Shown here: in pieces, positions 1 through 8,337 of the stretch | How the letters are laid out: every line of letters begins with the position of its first letter | Position numbering within the stretch: position 1 is the first letter of the stretch | DNA from: Oscillatoria sp. SIO1A7 | GTDB lineage: Bacteria; Cyanobacteriota; Cyanobacteriia; Cyanobacteriales; Laspinemataceae | Direction of reading: 5' to 3' | DNA: 64,000 nt | NCBI GenBank assembly: GCA_010672965.1 | Contig: JAAHFN010000027.1 | Coordinates: forward strand, 40,481 to 104,480 | The notes under the pieces: model-generated | Databases searched by the model: none | Told to the model about the DNA's origin: nothing | What the model saw: only the letters and a program-made list of their open reading frames with translations | Made by a program: the position numbers and the translations under genes

Positions 1-141
1 AAGGGAACGCTGCTAGAGGATGCGGATATTTTGATAGCGGCAACGGCAATCGCCCGTGACTTGACTCTGGTTTCTCACGATTCCGATATGCTGAGAGTTC
101 CGGGTCTGAAGTTAGAGGACTGGCTGGCGACGGAAGAGTGA
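1..141 (+). CDS. PIN-domain toxin (VapC-like), 3' end only
   Basis: The window opens inside a gene read in frame 1 that ends at a TGA at 139-141. The 46 visible residues run from KGTLLEDADILIAATAI to DWLATEE and contain the C-terminal part of a PIN ribonuclease domain, including the acidic residues of EDADILIA and SHDSDML. The 141 bp are identical, base for base, to positions 867-1007 of the complete PIN gene just downstream, and similarity stops right after the stop codon. The start and the cognate antitoxin lie outside the window. It is probably a full toxin gene left of the window, but a truncated copy cannot be excluded. Confidence 0.8.
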   Translation, partial: KGTLLEDADILIAATAIARDLTLVSHDSDMLRVPGLKLEDWLATEE

Positions 142-245
142 GGCGAAAGGATGAAATAGGAAAGGGCGAACAAGAGCGATCGCTTCTGGAATGAATTCAA
201 GGGCGACAGCAAATCTAACTGTCGCGATCGCTCCCTTAAACAGGC

Positions 246-251
246 TATAAT
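246..251 (+). promoter_or_regulatory. Candidate -10 element of the first antitoxin/PIN operon
   Basis: A perfect TATAAT lies 46 bp before the ATG at 298, in the gap after the upstream PIN gene. A strong Shine-Dalgarno sequence (AAGGAGG) precedes that ATG. No convincing -35 box was identified, so this is only a candidate. Confidence 0.4.
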
Positions 252-297
252 AAAAAACGGGAGCGGACAATTTTTAGCAAAAGACAAGGAGGATATT

Positions 298-591
298 ATG
301 AATCAATTCTGTACAGCCAAAGATACAGTCCTTAGCCGTATATCGGCTATAGTCGATAGTTTGATGCAAAAAGAGTATCTATTCCGGGAGCGCTTAGAGA
401 AAAATGAAATCATGCAAGTTTTCTCAAACTCGTTAGAAAAGATTTCTCCAGAAGAGCTTGTTTTTCTAGACGACGGCGAACTGACAGCAAGGATAGATAG
501 AGTGATGGTGAGAGAGGCTGTTGCTGGGACATTAAATGAGCTAACACCAGAGCAAATGGAAATTTTTGATGCTGCAGTAGAAGGTAGATAA
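298..591 (+). CDS. Putative antitoxin of a PIN toxin, unrecognised family
   Basis: This 97-residue acidic protein has no motif I can name. It is a clear paralogue of the 100-residue protein at 8035-8337: both share a helical RIS-I-(V/E)-L region, a SPEEL/SPEEF motif, a (D/E)L-RI-RVM motif and a TPE(Q/E) motif near the C-terminus. Both are followed directly by a PIN-domain toxin gene, here after 8 bp. The start is supported by AAGGAGG six to eight bases upstream. I infer that it is the cognate antitoxin, from gene order and the repeated pairing. It does not look like the usual AbrB, RHH or Phd type VapB proteins, and no DNA-binding motif is obvious. Confidence 0.6.
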   Translation: MNQFCTAKDTVLSRISAIVDSLMQKEYLFRERLEKNEIMQVFSNSLEKISPEELVFLDDGELTARIDRVMVREAVAGTLNELTPEQMEIFDAAVEGR

Positions 592-599
592 TTAGCGAT

Positions 600-1007
600 A
601 TGAGTTACCTGCTCGATACAAATATAGTCACGGCGATTTTGAAAAAAAACGAGAAAATACGCCAAAAATTATTAATTTTGGATCTTCTATATTCAAAAAT
701 ATATTTGCCTGGGATGACTTACTATGAGGTGAAAAGAGGATTAATTGCAGCCAATGCCACTAGGCAACTACATGACTTGAATGAATTGTGCAAAAAATAT
801 GCAGTTCTGCCAAGCGATCTAGATATTTTAGAGAGAGCGGCAGAAATCCATGCGTATTTAAAAAGTAAGGGAACGCTGCTAGAGGATGCGGATATTTTGA
901 TAGCGGCAACGGCAATCGCCCGTGACTTGACTCTGGTTTCTCACGATTCCGATATGCTGAGAGTTCCGGGTCTGAAGTTAGAGGACTGGCTGGCGACGGA
1001 AGAGTGA
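600..1007 (+). CDS. vapC: PIN-domain ribonuclease toxin (VapC family)
   Basis: This 135-residue protein is of normal VapC length. It has the expected acidic active-site residues: Asp in LLDTNIV near residue 6, Glu in YYEVKRG near residue 42, Asp in EDADILIAATAI near residue 97, and Asp in SHDSDML near residue 116. VapC toxins are Mg-dependent ribonucleases that usually cut tRNA or rRNA and are blocked by a co-transcribed antitoxin. The gene starts 8 bp after its presumed antitoxin, so the two are probably co-transcribed. Its last 141 bp duplicate the fragment at 1-141 exactly. A related but more divergent copy lies at 8337-8750. Confidence 0.85.
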   Translation: MSYLLDTNIVTAILKKNEKIRQKLLILDLLYSKIYLPGMTYYEVKRGLIAANATRQLHDLNELCKKYAVLPSDLDILERAAEIHAYLKSKGTLLEDADILIAATAIARDLTLVSHDSDMLRVPGLKLEDWLATEE

Positions 1008-1134
1008 AGCTAAAAAATGCGAAAAGCGATCGCCCCTTAGCTTATCTAATGAATTCAGGAGCGATCGCTACTTGGGATTAACTCTCAAAGCTTTTACCCG
1101 CATCCGTCCGCATCCAAGGATAGCGAAGCCAATA

Positions 1135-1695
1135 TTATCCTAAAAAATCCAGCCAATCTGTAGGCAAAACTTGCAAAGCATCGGCGATTTTGATATCGAC
1201 CGTCGGCCGAACTTTAGTAGCAAAATTGATAGGATCGCAACCCGCAGGCTGGGGAGAATTATTTTCTTCCGAGCCGGGAGCCGCTTCTGCTAGCGCTTCC
1301 GATCCAAAATGTTCTTCAAACAGCGCCTGCGTTTCAGCAAAAGTCGCCTGCAAAGAAACGCGATCGCTTTCGCCTCGGCGTCCGAAATAGGGGAAGTGAT
1401 GAACGAATCGGCCGAAAAGCTGCTGGCAATCGGCCGCATATTTGCTCGTATCGAGAATATGCTGGTGCCAGACCGCATCGATTTCCGGCGTCGGCACAAT
1501 TGGGCGACTGGGATAGAGGTAGATTAAGCTGAGAAACATCAGATAGCGGGCGATCGCTCGGGTCGTTTGCTCTCGCGTCCATCCACCGCCCGATCCCTGC
1601 ATCAAATTATAGGCTATAGGACTTAAATCAAGCGCTTCTATTTTTTTCTGAAAGCCGCGATTTTCTAGAGATAAACCTTGCGTTTCAACTGACAT
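1135..1695 (-). CDS. Glycine-rich-domain-containing-protein-like (GRDP-like) protein
   Basis: The protein is 186 residues from the ATG at 1695. That ATG is preferred over the one at 1716 because AGGAAGG lies at the right distance before it. The central sequence has the pattern of the GRDP-like family: PTPEIDAVWHQHILDT, then YAADCQQLFG, then VHHFPYFG, with spaced His and Cys residues that could bind a metal. No signal peptide or membrane segment is visible. The function of this family in bacteria is not established. The gene is convergent with the toxin operon and has its own promoter region. Confidence 0.6.
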   Translation of the reverse strand: MSVETQGLSLENRGFQKKIEALDLSPIAYNLMQGSGGGWTREQTTRAIARYLMFLSLIYLYPSRPIVPTPEIDAVWHQHILDTSKYAADCQQLFGRFVHHFPYFGRRGESDRVSLQATFAETQALFEEHFGSEALAEAAPGSEENNSPQPAGCDPINFATKVRPTVDIKIADALQVLPTDWLDFLG

Positions 1696-1850
1696 CCGGT
1701 TCCTTCCTAAAAACATTAGTAAGTTAAACGAGATTGCCGAAATAGCCTAAAAAATCAGGCGATATTGGGAGCAATAGCATTACTCCGACAACCTCTAAAA
1801 TTAAAAACGTTTTTAATCGGTTGGAATATTCCAAGTATTCTTGTCTTCTT

Positions 1851-1957
1851 CCCACACCTCCCACACCTCGTAGGCGGCCTCCCACACCTCCCACACCTCG
1901 TAGGCGGCCTCCCACACCTCGTAGGCGGCCTCCCGCACCTCCCACACTCCCTTCCCG
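1851..1957. repeat. GC-rich minisatellite (CCCACACCT / CGTAGGCGGC)
   Basis: The motifs CTCCCACACC and CTCGTAGGCGGC alternate with small changes through this stretch, which lies in the 340-bp gap between the GRDP-like gene and the sigma-factor gene. Open frames over it on both strands are low-complexity and are not believed. Related CCCACACC runs occur elsewhere in the window. Confidence 0.8.
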
Positions 1958-2034
1958 CCGGCTCTGTTGGACCATTATTGCTCTGGCAGGTTAAAATAGA
2001 TATGCTGCTGTGATGCCGGAATGCACTTCTATAT

Positions 2035-3069
2035 ATGGCCAGAGAAGAACCGCCGCAAAAAGGGCCAGAAAAAAGTCTGGGAAAAGGGCTCGAACAAAGG
2101 CCGGAAAAACTGGTGGAGCTATATCTCCAAGGAGAAACTCAAGTTTGCGATCGCCTCTTGAGCGACGGGAGGTATCGCCAGAAAGTCGAGAGGCTGGCCC
2201 AGAAAAACAGCGCCGGTACTTCCCTATCCTGGGAGGATGCGGCTCAGGAGGCTCAGAAGAAAGTTCTCTTGGCGGCCAGAAGCGGAAAGTTCCGCCAAGG
2301 TGGAGTAAAAGAGTTTTACAGTTGGGCTGCGGCGATCGCCCTGAACTGCATCAAGGACTTAGTTCGCAAAGAACGGCGAAGGATGAATTGCCAGAGCTTG
2401 TCCCAAACTATCCCGGGAACTGAGATAGCACTTGAGGAAACCATCGCCGACGATTTTAACAGTTGGGATGCGGTCGAGCGCGCCAATTTGGCATTGCAGG
2501 TGCGAGAAGCAATAGAGACGATTAACCGGCGCTATCCGGGAAAAAAATATCTCCAACTCTGGCAGGGTTTGCTGGAGGATAAAACTCAGTCGCAACTGGC
2601 GGCAGATTTAGGAGTGCAGCAACCGGCAGTATCCAAAATTCAAAAAGAGCTATTGCGGCGAGTGGCAGCAGAATTAGGACTTGTGACTGTCGATAGAGTC
2701 CGGCGAGAACAGCAAGCAATTCATCAAGGCAAGGGAAAAAGTCCCGGCTCCTCAAAACCCGCGTCAGATAATAAGGAAACGGTAAAGCTCCCCAATCCGG
2801 TCAAGTTGCGCTCAGCAGTGGAGGCGATCGCCCGAAGCGAACCCAGCCAAAACTATCTCCAGCTCTGGCAGGGCTTAATCAAAGGAAAAACTCAGAAACA
2901 GCTAACAGCAGATTTGGGAATTTCCCAGAGCGAAGTCTCCAAGCGCCGAAAACAGTTGTGCCAGCGCTTGGCAGAAAACTTGGGTGCAACTCCGGCTGGG
3001 GTAGAAATAGTATTGCGAGATATGCAGCGCCAAGCCAGACAGCGCGATCGCTCTGATGCTCGGTGGTAG
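2035..3069 (+). CDS. Sigma-70 family factor with duplicated region 4
   Basis: The protein is 344 residues. Residues about 62-118 resemble sigma region 2 (DAAQEAQKKVLLAAR, then FYSWAAAIALNCIKDLVRKE). Residues 172-216 and 274-318 are two close copies of a helix-turn-helix of the region 4 type, each beginning YLQLWQGL and containing a DLG(V/I)-Q--VSK recognition segment. A tandem duplication of region 4 is unusual. The start at 2035 has no clear ribosome binding site, and no other ATG is available before the region 2 match. Downstream lie a DUF1822 gene and a CHAT gene on the same strand, which suggests the three act together, although a 435-bp gap holding two hairpin repeats separates this gene from the other two. 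Confidence 0.75.
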   Translation: MAREEPPQKGPEKSLGKGLEQRPEKLVELYLQGETQVCDRLLSDGRYRQKVERLAQKNSAGTSLSWEDAAQEAQKKVLLAARSGKFRQGGVKEFYSWAAAIALNCIKDLVRKERRRMNCQSLSQTIPGTEIALEETIADDFNSWDAVERANLALQVREAIETINRRYPGKKYLQLWQGLLEDKTQSQLAADLGVQQPAVSKIQKELLRRVAAELGLVTVDRVRREQQAIHQGKGKSPGSSKPASDNKETVKLPNPVKLRSAVEAIARSEPSQNYLQLWQGLIKGKTQKQLTADLGISQSEVSKRRKQLCQRLAENLGATPAGVEIVLRDMQRQARQRDRSDARW

Positions 3070-3254
3070 GATGCTAGCTAGTTGGAGCCAGAAACCGAGC
3101 TATATAAAAACCCCGTTGAGCCAGAAACCCGGTTTTTTTGAAAAATACCAACGCCTATCTGAACAACTCTCTGGTTTGGCCTGCGATCGCATTTTGTAAG
3201 GCAAAAGGCAGAATGCATGGAAGGCGATAGATAAAAAAGTTCCTCGCAAAGGAT

Positions 3255-3411
3255 GTAGGGGCGACAGCATCCCCGAGGTAACCTTTGCTATAAAGTAAAG
3301 TTATTGTCTTGGGATGCTTCGCCCCAGACGGCTATGCAACCCAGGGCGAAGCATTCCAATAGAATAGATTTTTTCTACTAGCAAAAATCTCGGGAATGCT
3401 GTCGCCCCTAC
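3255..3411. repeat. Two back-to-back family A hairpin repeats
   Basis: The first unit (about 3255-3325) begins GTAGGGGCGACAGCATCCC and ends GGGATGCTTCGCCCC. These arms pair with a single bulged C. The second unit (about 3342-3411) is the same element inverted, starting GGGCGAAGCATTCC and ending GGAATGCTGTCGCCCC. It is one of at least nine places in the window with this repeat. It fills most of the gap between the sigma and DUF1822 genes and could influence transcription between them. Confidence 0.8.
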
Positions 3412-3504
3412 AGCGCCCCTATACCTTACTAACGGCCGGTAAAACGACGAGGGTATTGTTGAAAAACTGGGTTTCTCAACGCAAGTCCTAATAGAAAAAC
3501 CAAG

Positions 3505-4653
3505 ATGAAGATAACCGAATCAATAGCAAGAGAATCGCCCCTTAGCCCAGAAAAAATTAAGCCCGGGGAAATCTGGGAGCTGAGTTCTCGGGTGCAGAGC
3601 CCTTTGGAATTAGATCCAGAAGAGCAAGTACGACTCTACCCAGAGGCAGCCCGTCGTTTTTTAGAGGGCAAGTCCCCGCCGCGCTATGTGGCGATCGTCA
3701 AAGAACCGGAACGACTGGCAGACTCAGGAGCCGATCCAGAGGAAGAGTGGCGGGTCGTATCTGTAATGCTGCTTTCTGAAAAAAGCGATCGCAAAAGCAA
3801 TGTAGATATCTTGATTCCCGCCGGGATATCTGGCATGGGACGAGATTTACTCGCCGAAACTTGGCATGTCTTGCCGATGCTGGCCTGCAACTTATCCCAT
3901 CTCGTCGGCAAGCGCCTATCGCGACCTATATATAATGTGTTGCTGGACGTGGGGGATTATTACCACGGCTTAATTGACCGACCGCCTTCGGTTCGGGAAA
4001 TCCAATCTCTCGGCTTGCAAGTGGGAACGGTCTCGCAGGAAGACCCGGAGATTCAAGCCTTTCACCAGCAAGAGTTAGACTGGGCGGCGGTGTTGGAAGT
4101 GCCAGTTGCCCTAGCTCGTACTTATGGGAAAAGTTTGAAATTAACCGGCGAGTTGATGGATGCAGCTTTGGAATTGGAGCGGGAATTTTTGACGGGAGAA
4201 GAATTCTGGGCGGAGGAAGAAAGCACGACGAATCTGAGCCAATGGCTTGGCAATGAGTTGGCGGCGGGCTGGCAGGCAATAGAAAAGCTTTTAAGTTCGG
4301 AACAAATTAAGTTTGCTTTTGGGTGGCGATCGCAGTGGGAGCCGGAGGTTATCCGGGGCAAGCCGATCGCTCTGGCTGGAGAATCGGCGGTACTGGCGAT
4401 CGCTCTCGTCCCGGAGGCCGATGGCAACACGGGCATCAGAATTCAAGTTCATCCCAGAGACCAAAATACTGATTTGCCTCCCAACCTGCAAGCGATCGTT
4501 TTGGATAAAAACGAAAATCCGATTCTAGAAGCGGAGGCCGGAAACGCCAAAAGCGGTTTCCTGGAACTGGAGCTAAGCGGGGAAACCGGAGAATATTTTA
4601 GCATTAAATTGACTATACCAGATGCTATGATAACAGAACATTTTGTTATCTAA
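3505..4653 (+). CDS. DUF1822 family protein
   Basis: The 382-residue soluble protein matches my memory of the cyanobacterial DUF1822 family. Recognisable features are the early LSPEKI..GEIWELSSRV segment, RYVAIVKEPE followed by the VVSVMLLS strand, and the central ETWHVLPMLACNLSHLVGKRLSRPIYNVLLDVGDYY stretch (read here in parts). No catalytic motif, signal peptide or membrane helix is visible. Its function is unknown. It is followed after 25 bp by a CHAT-domain gene and preceded by a sigma-70 gene; in cyanobacteria these three families are often neighbours, as far as I recall. The 25-bp spacing indicates co-transcription with the CHAT gene. Confidence 0.7.
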   Translation: MKITESIARESPLSPEKIKPGEIWELSSRVQSPLELDPEEQVRLYPEAARRFLEGKSPPRYVAIVKEPERLADSGADPEEEWRVVSVMLLSEKSDRKSNVDILIPAGISGMGRDLLAETWHVLPMLACNLSHLVGKRLSRPIYNVLLDVGDYYHGLIDRPPSVREIQSLGLQVGTVSQEDPEIQAFHQQELDWAAVLEVPVALARTYGKSLKLTGELMDAALELEREFLTGEEFWAEEESTTNLSQWLGNELAAGWQAIEKLLSSEQIKFAFGWRSQWEPEVIRGKPIALAGESAVLAIALVPEADGNTGIRIQVHPRDQNTDLPPNLQAIVLDKNENPILEAEAGNAKSGFLELELSGETGEYFSIKLTIPDAMITEHFVI

Positions 4654-4678
4654 ATTTGGCGCTAACCGGGAGAAGACG

Positions 4679-7030
4679 ATGGCGAAGTTGGCGATACTGA
4701 CGCTATCAGAGGGAAATTTCCAGCAGGGGTTTCGGGCCACCGTGGAGATTAAGGAAGACGACGGGACTCATCAGACAGTCGGCAAAATTCAAGGGAACCT
4801 GCCCCCAGCCCCCAAACTGCTGGAAACTCTCGATCGCTGGCGCTGTGCTTTTCCCTCGGAAGACCGATCGCGCCTGGAAGCCCGATCTGTGCGAGTGGTA
4901 TCCAGGGATCCGAAATTAGCCAGTCAATTAGCAGAAGAAATCGACGAATGGCTCAATTCCGGGCATAAGGATTGGCGGCCTATTCGCGATGCTTTGGTGC
5001 AAAATGCCAATGAAAGGGTTCGAGTTATCCTGGAAACCGAGGATGTAAATTTGCGGCGACTGCCCTGGCAAGCTTGGGATTTATTGGCCGTTGGCAATTA
5101 TAAGAAAACAGAATTTGCCTTGAGCCCGCCAGCATATCAAAGGCCGAAAAGTCGAACCGCTCCCATTGGCAAGGTGAGAATTATGGCAGTTTTCGGCTAT
5201 GCCAGAACTCTGAATCTTGAGTTAGACAGAAAAGTGCTAGAGGATTTGCGCGATCGCGAGGCGGAAATTACCGTTCTCAAACAGCCGCCGCCAGAGGAAG
5301 TACGCCAGTTGCTGCGGGAGCAACAATGGCATATTTTCTTCTATGCGGGACATAGCGCAAGCGACAGAGAAGGTAAAATTGGTTGGTTTAAACTCAACGA
5401 GAAGGAATCGATCGCGATCGCCGATTTGAAAAATGCCCTGGATAAGGCGATCGACGACAACGGCTTGCAACTAGCTATTTTCAACTCCTGCGATGGCTTG
5501 GGCTTGGCCAATCAGCTCGCGAATATGCGCTTGCCCCTGAGCATAGTCATGCGGGAGCCGGTGCCGGACGAAGTTGCTCCTAAATTTTTGGAGGAGTTTC
5601 TCAAAGCTTTTGCTAACAACGAATCCTTTGATGGGGCGGTGCGGATTGCCCGAGGAGCCCTGGAAGACAGTTTTAATAATACTTATCCGGGTGTAAATTG
5701 GCTGCCAGCAATTTGTCAAAATCCCTCGGTGTCGCCCCCCACTTGGCAGGAGTGGCTGGCTGGCAAGGTCGAGCCTGCTGCGGTCGAAACTGCTGCGGTC
5801 GAACCTGCTACAGTTACTTCGCAGGCTGCCATTTTGCCGGATGCTTTGCCGGATGCTTCCCCCGTAAATGCGATCGAATATGCAACCGAATATGCAACCG
5901 AATATGCAACCGAATATGCAACCGAATATGTAGGATCCGAAGCGATAAATTCAGCAAATTTAGCGCCGGATGCCGATGAGGGCGAACCGGATGTTGCGGC
6001 GAAATATCCGACCGGAGGCAGCGAAACGCCGCTATATTCGCAGCCGAATGCAACGCCTCTGAGTCCCAAAATGATGGTGGCGATCGCTGTTTTGCTCCTG
6101 GCGATCGCCACCATATCTCTCCTGGCCTCTTATGTTTGGTTTACCAGCGAGCCTTGGAAGGTATTTGGCGAGCGGGGCTGGATTGTCGAACTCGCTAGAA
6201 CTACTATTTGGACTGTTCAAGTTATTTATCTAGTCGGCGTTGAATTTACTAAAGAAACTCGCCAGCTCTTGAATTTTCGCAACCGTTCCGCCAACTCCAA
6301 TGGAATTCTCGAATTATTTAGCTTGGTATGTTTTGGTCTGTGCTGTTGCTTTTTGATAGTGCTAGTCGAACACCACCTTTTTAGCGGTCCTCAAGAAATC
6401 CGCTTTCGGTTTCTTAACAGCGGAGGCACTCCGGCCAATGGCAGCAATCCTTTTACCCTTTACCATCTTCCTTATTTACTTTACCTACCTTACTCGCTAG
6501 TTAACTTATTTTACACTTACTTCGTCTGTTACATTGGCTGCTATGGAGCCCTTGACGATTTAATGTTCCTCAGAAAAGAAAGTTTTAAGGTCGCCTCGGC
6601 AATTGAAGCAAAAAGCCTGCGAGGCGATCGCACTATTATGGATAACTTTGAAGAATATTGCCACAAATTTATTACTACTGTCAGGCGCTATTATTTCCTG
6701 GCCGCAGGTATGTCACTTGTGGTTCTATTTGAAAGTCTCTTAGGAAAAGACGTTACTTCCGATTCTGCTCGCTCTTGGGTCTTGGTAGGAATAGTGCTGG
6801 TTTCAGCAGGAGCTTTGATTATTATCTCCTGGGGAGGCTCCCACTATGAAAGGGTTTTTCAAGCCACCTCTCTCTCCTTGTCAAAGCTCCACCTGCCAAA
6901 CGATGAATTTGAAAAAAAACACAATGTCATCAAATTTTTCCAGCGCATCGCACGCAGTAACCTAAGTATCTACGTTTGTTTGGCGATGCTGGCCGTTTCT
7001 GTAATTGCAGCCTTGTGGCCAAGCAGTTAA
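4679..7030 (+). CDS. CHAT-domain (caspase-like) protein with C-terminal membrane region
   Basis: The start chosen is the ATG at 4679 (783 residues), preceded by GGGAG, rather than the in-frame codon at 4643 that overlaps the DUF1822 gene. The CHAT domain occupies roughly residues 40-350. Its catalytic pair is intact: His225 in FFYAGHSAS and Cys271 in IFNSCDGLGLAN. A linker follows with tandem EYAT repeats (nucleotides about 5877-5930). The C-terminal half has several hydrophobic helices (around residues 465-488, 545-565, 600-625, 672-690, 700-720 and 762-780), so it should be membrane-bound. CHAT proteases are relatives of caspases and separase. Some act in defence or cell death. The substrate here is unknown; the neighbouring DUF1822 protein and sigma factor are the obvious partners. 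Confidence 0.8.
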   Translation: MAKLAILTLSEGNFQQGFRATVEIKEDDGTHQTVGKIQGNLPPAPKLLETLDRWRCAFPSEDRSRLEARSVRVVSRDPKLASQLAEEIDEWLNSGHKDWRPIRDALVQNANERVRVILETEDVNLRRLPWQAWDLLAVGNYKKTEFALSPPAYQRPKSRTAPIGKVRIMAVFGYARTLNLELDRKVLEDLRDREAEITVLKQPPPEEVRQLLREQQWHIFFYAGHSASDREGKIGWFKLNEKESIAIADLKNALDKAIDDNGLQLAIFNSCDGLGLANQLANMRLPLSIVMREPVPDEVAPKFLEEFLKAFANNESFDGAVRIARGALEDSFNNTYPGVNWLPAICQNPSVSPPTWQEWLAGKVEPAAVETAAVEPATVTSQAAILPDALPDASPVNAIEYATEYATEYATEYATEYVGSEAINSANLAPDADEGEPDVAAKYPTGGSETPLYSQPNATPLSPKMMVAIAVLLLAIATISLLASYVWFTSEPWKVFGERGWIVELARTTIWTVQVIYLVGVEFTKETRQLLNFRNRSANSNGILELFSLVCFGLCCCFLIVLVEHHLFSGPQEIRFRFLNSGGTPANGSNPFTLYHLPYLLYLPYSLVNLFYTYFVCYIGCYGALDDLMFLRKESFKVASAIEAKSLRGDRTIMDNFEEYCHKFITTVRRYYFLAAGMSLVVLFESLLGKDVTSDSARSWVLVGIVLVSAGALIIISWGGSHYERVFQATSLSLSKLHLPNDEFEKKHNVIKFFQRIARSNLSIYVCLAMLAVSVIAALWPSS

Positions 7031-7041
7031 AATCTTGAGTA

Positions 7042-7178
7042 TATAGCGTTTCTCAAATAAGTGTAATTTAGAAGATAGGGGCGATAGCATACCCAGGACA
7101 ATGTCTTCTATAAACCTAAATCTTCATAGTGGGATGCTTCGCCCCAAACAAACTCACATTAATTTGAGAAATGCTATA
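7042..7178. mobile_element. Full-length family A MITE (137 bp)
   Basis: The ends are inverted repeats: TATAGCGTTTCTCAAAT on the left and ATTTGAGAAATGCTATA on the right. Inside is a second pair, AGGGGCGATAGCATACCC and GGGATGCTTCGCCCC. The flanking TA-rich ends fit insertion at TA, as for elements moved by IS630/Tc1-mariner transposases. A second copy of exactly 137 bp lies at 24344-24480 and one of 138 bp at 32825-32962. The right end supplies TATAAT six bases before the ATG of the downstream gene. Confidence 0.85.
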
Positions 7179-7186
7179 ATAGGCAA

Positions 7187-7744
7187 ATGGTTGAAATTGT
7201 CAAAAGAAAACTAAGCCAACAAGAGGCAGAGTTGCTGGTGGCAGAAATCCAGCAAACTCCTTATATAGTGGGCTATTCTGTGCGAGAATGGCTGGCTGCC
7301 GATCGCATCCTGGTAGCGGAAGGAGGCGATCGCTCCCTTATGGGGGTTTGTTTCAGTTATGACTTCAGCCCAAACTGGACGAAAATTGCCGTACTGTTTG
7401 TCCGCGACCAGTTTCGAGGCAGGGGAATTGGCAAGCGCTTATTTTATCGAGCTGTCAGGGAAATTGCGGCTAGGAAAAAAAACGCCTACACCATCAGCGC
7501 CAACCCCATTGTTATTGAAATGATGGAGCAGTTAGGGTTTTCGCTCTTTGGCAGCTTGCTGAGATTGCCTGAAAACTGCCAAAGCGATGCTCTTCTTTTT
7601 TATCGACATTCCCTGCAATGGCTCCTCAACCCCTACAGAATCCGCGAGCTTCTGCGCAAAACTATCGTTTATAGGTCTCAGCCTCCTTTTATTTTCGGGG
7701 TCTATTATAGCGGTAAGCAGTCAGCTATCAGCGGTCAGCTTTAA
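7187..7744 (+). CDS. GNAT family N-acetyltransferase
   Basis: The 185-residue protein has the GNAT core: the strand KIAVLFV followed by the acetyl-CoA loop RDQFRGRGIGKRLFYRAV (about residues 71-95), then NPIVIEMMEQLGFSLFG, which resembles the C-terminal GNAT motif. The substrate is not predictable. The last ten residues (GKQSAISGQL) are encoded by a local repeat of the AGTCAGCTATCAGCGGTCAGC type, so the original C-terminus may have been shorter. The ATG lies only eight bases after a MITE whose end provides TATAAT at 7175-7180, so the transcript could be nearly leaderless. No ribosome binding site is visible. Confidence 0.75.
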   Translation: MVEIVKRKLSQQEAELLVAEIQQTPYIVGYSVREWLAADRILVAEGGDRSLMGVCFSYDFSPNWTKIAVLFVRDQFRGRGIGKRLFYRAVREIAARKKNAYTISANPIVIEMMEQLGFSLFGSLLRLPENCQSDALLFYRHSLQWLLNPYRIRELLRKTIVYRSQPPFIFGVYYSGKQSAISGQL

Positions 7745-7850
7745 GCCTATTGCTGTTACTAGCTTTGGCAATCTTGAATTGTCCTAAACTCGACCTGTAT
7801 TGCTTTATTAATTACGAGGATAGTTTTGCTGTATCAAAACCTCACCTTTT

Positions 7851-7874
7851 GTAGGACGGGCGTCCCGCCTGTCC
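7851..7874. repeat. GTAGGACGGGCGTCCCGCCTGTCC repeat (family F)
   Basis: This short GC-rich imperfect palindrome is found again, nearly unchanged, at about 12768-12791. It lies in the 290-bp gap between the GNAT gene and the second antitoxin gene. Just downstream, near 7905-7920, there is also half of the AAACCCGG-type hairpin repeat. Confidence 0.6.
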
Positions 7875-8034
7875 GATAGTTCCCTTGGCTCCCGTAGGAC
7901 GGGGCTTTTTTGAAAAAGACGGGTTTCTGGCTCCTATGAGTATCCTATTCTATTAATAATTGCCATATAATGAAATAGGCTCTCTTACCTAAAGAGCTTC
8001 TATTTCGCGTTCGAACGGTAATAAGGAGGATTGT

Positions 8035-8337
8035 ATGCCTAAAGTTGCCAGTTACCAAGAGGAAATAACTGCCCGCATCTCGCCAATCATCGAAAAATTG
8101 ATTCGAGAGGACAGTCTCTTCCAGGAATTAGACGAGGAGAAGACAATTGTAATTATAGCGCCTCTGCTAGAAGAACATTTCTCTCCCGAAGAGTTCAAAG
8201 CCATGCCAGACAGCGATCTAATAGTAAGGATTAGGAGAGTTATGGGCGGAGAGGTGCTGATTAACCTGTTAAGCGATTGGACTCCAGAAGAAAAAGCCGA
8301 GTTTGTGGAAGCAATGCCCAAGAGGAATAACTGGTAA
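8035..8337 (+). CDS. Putative antitoxin, paralogue of the protein at 298-591
   Basis: The 100-residue protein aligns along its whole length with the product of 298-591, with the same ARIS-I-KLI start, FSPEEF, DL-VRI-RVM and WTPEEKAEF segments. A strong ribosome binding site (AAGGAGG) precedes the ATG. Its TAA overlaps the ATG of the PIN toxin gene by one base, which indicates translational coupling and supports its role as the antitoxin. The family is not one I recognise, and no known DNA-binding fold is evident. Confidence 0.6.
   Translation: MPKVASYQEEITARISPIIEKLIREDSLFQELDEEKTIVIIAPLLEEHFSPEEFKAMPDSDLIVRIRRVMGGEVLINLLSDWTPEEKAEFVEAMPKRNNW

Noticed and set aside
1724-2013. Open frames on both strands over the CCCACACC minisatellite
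   Set aside because: They are low-complexity translations of a tandem repeat.
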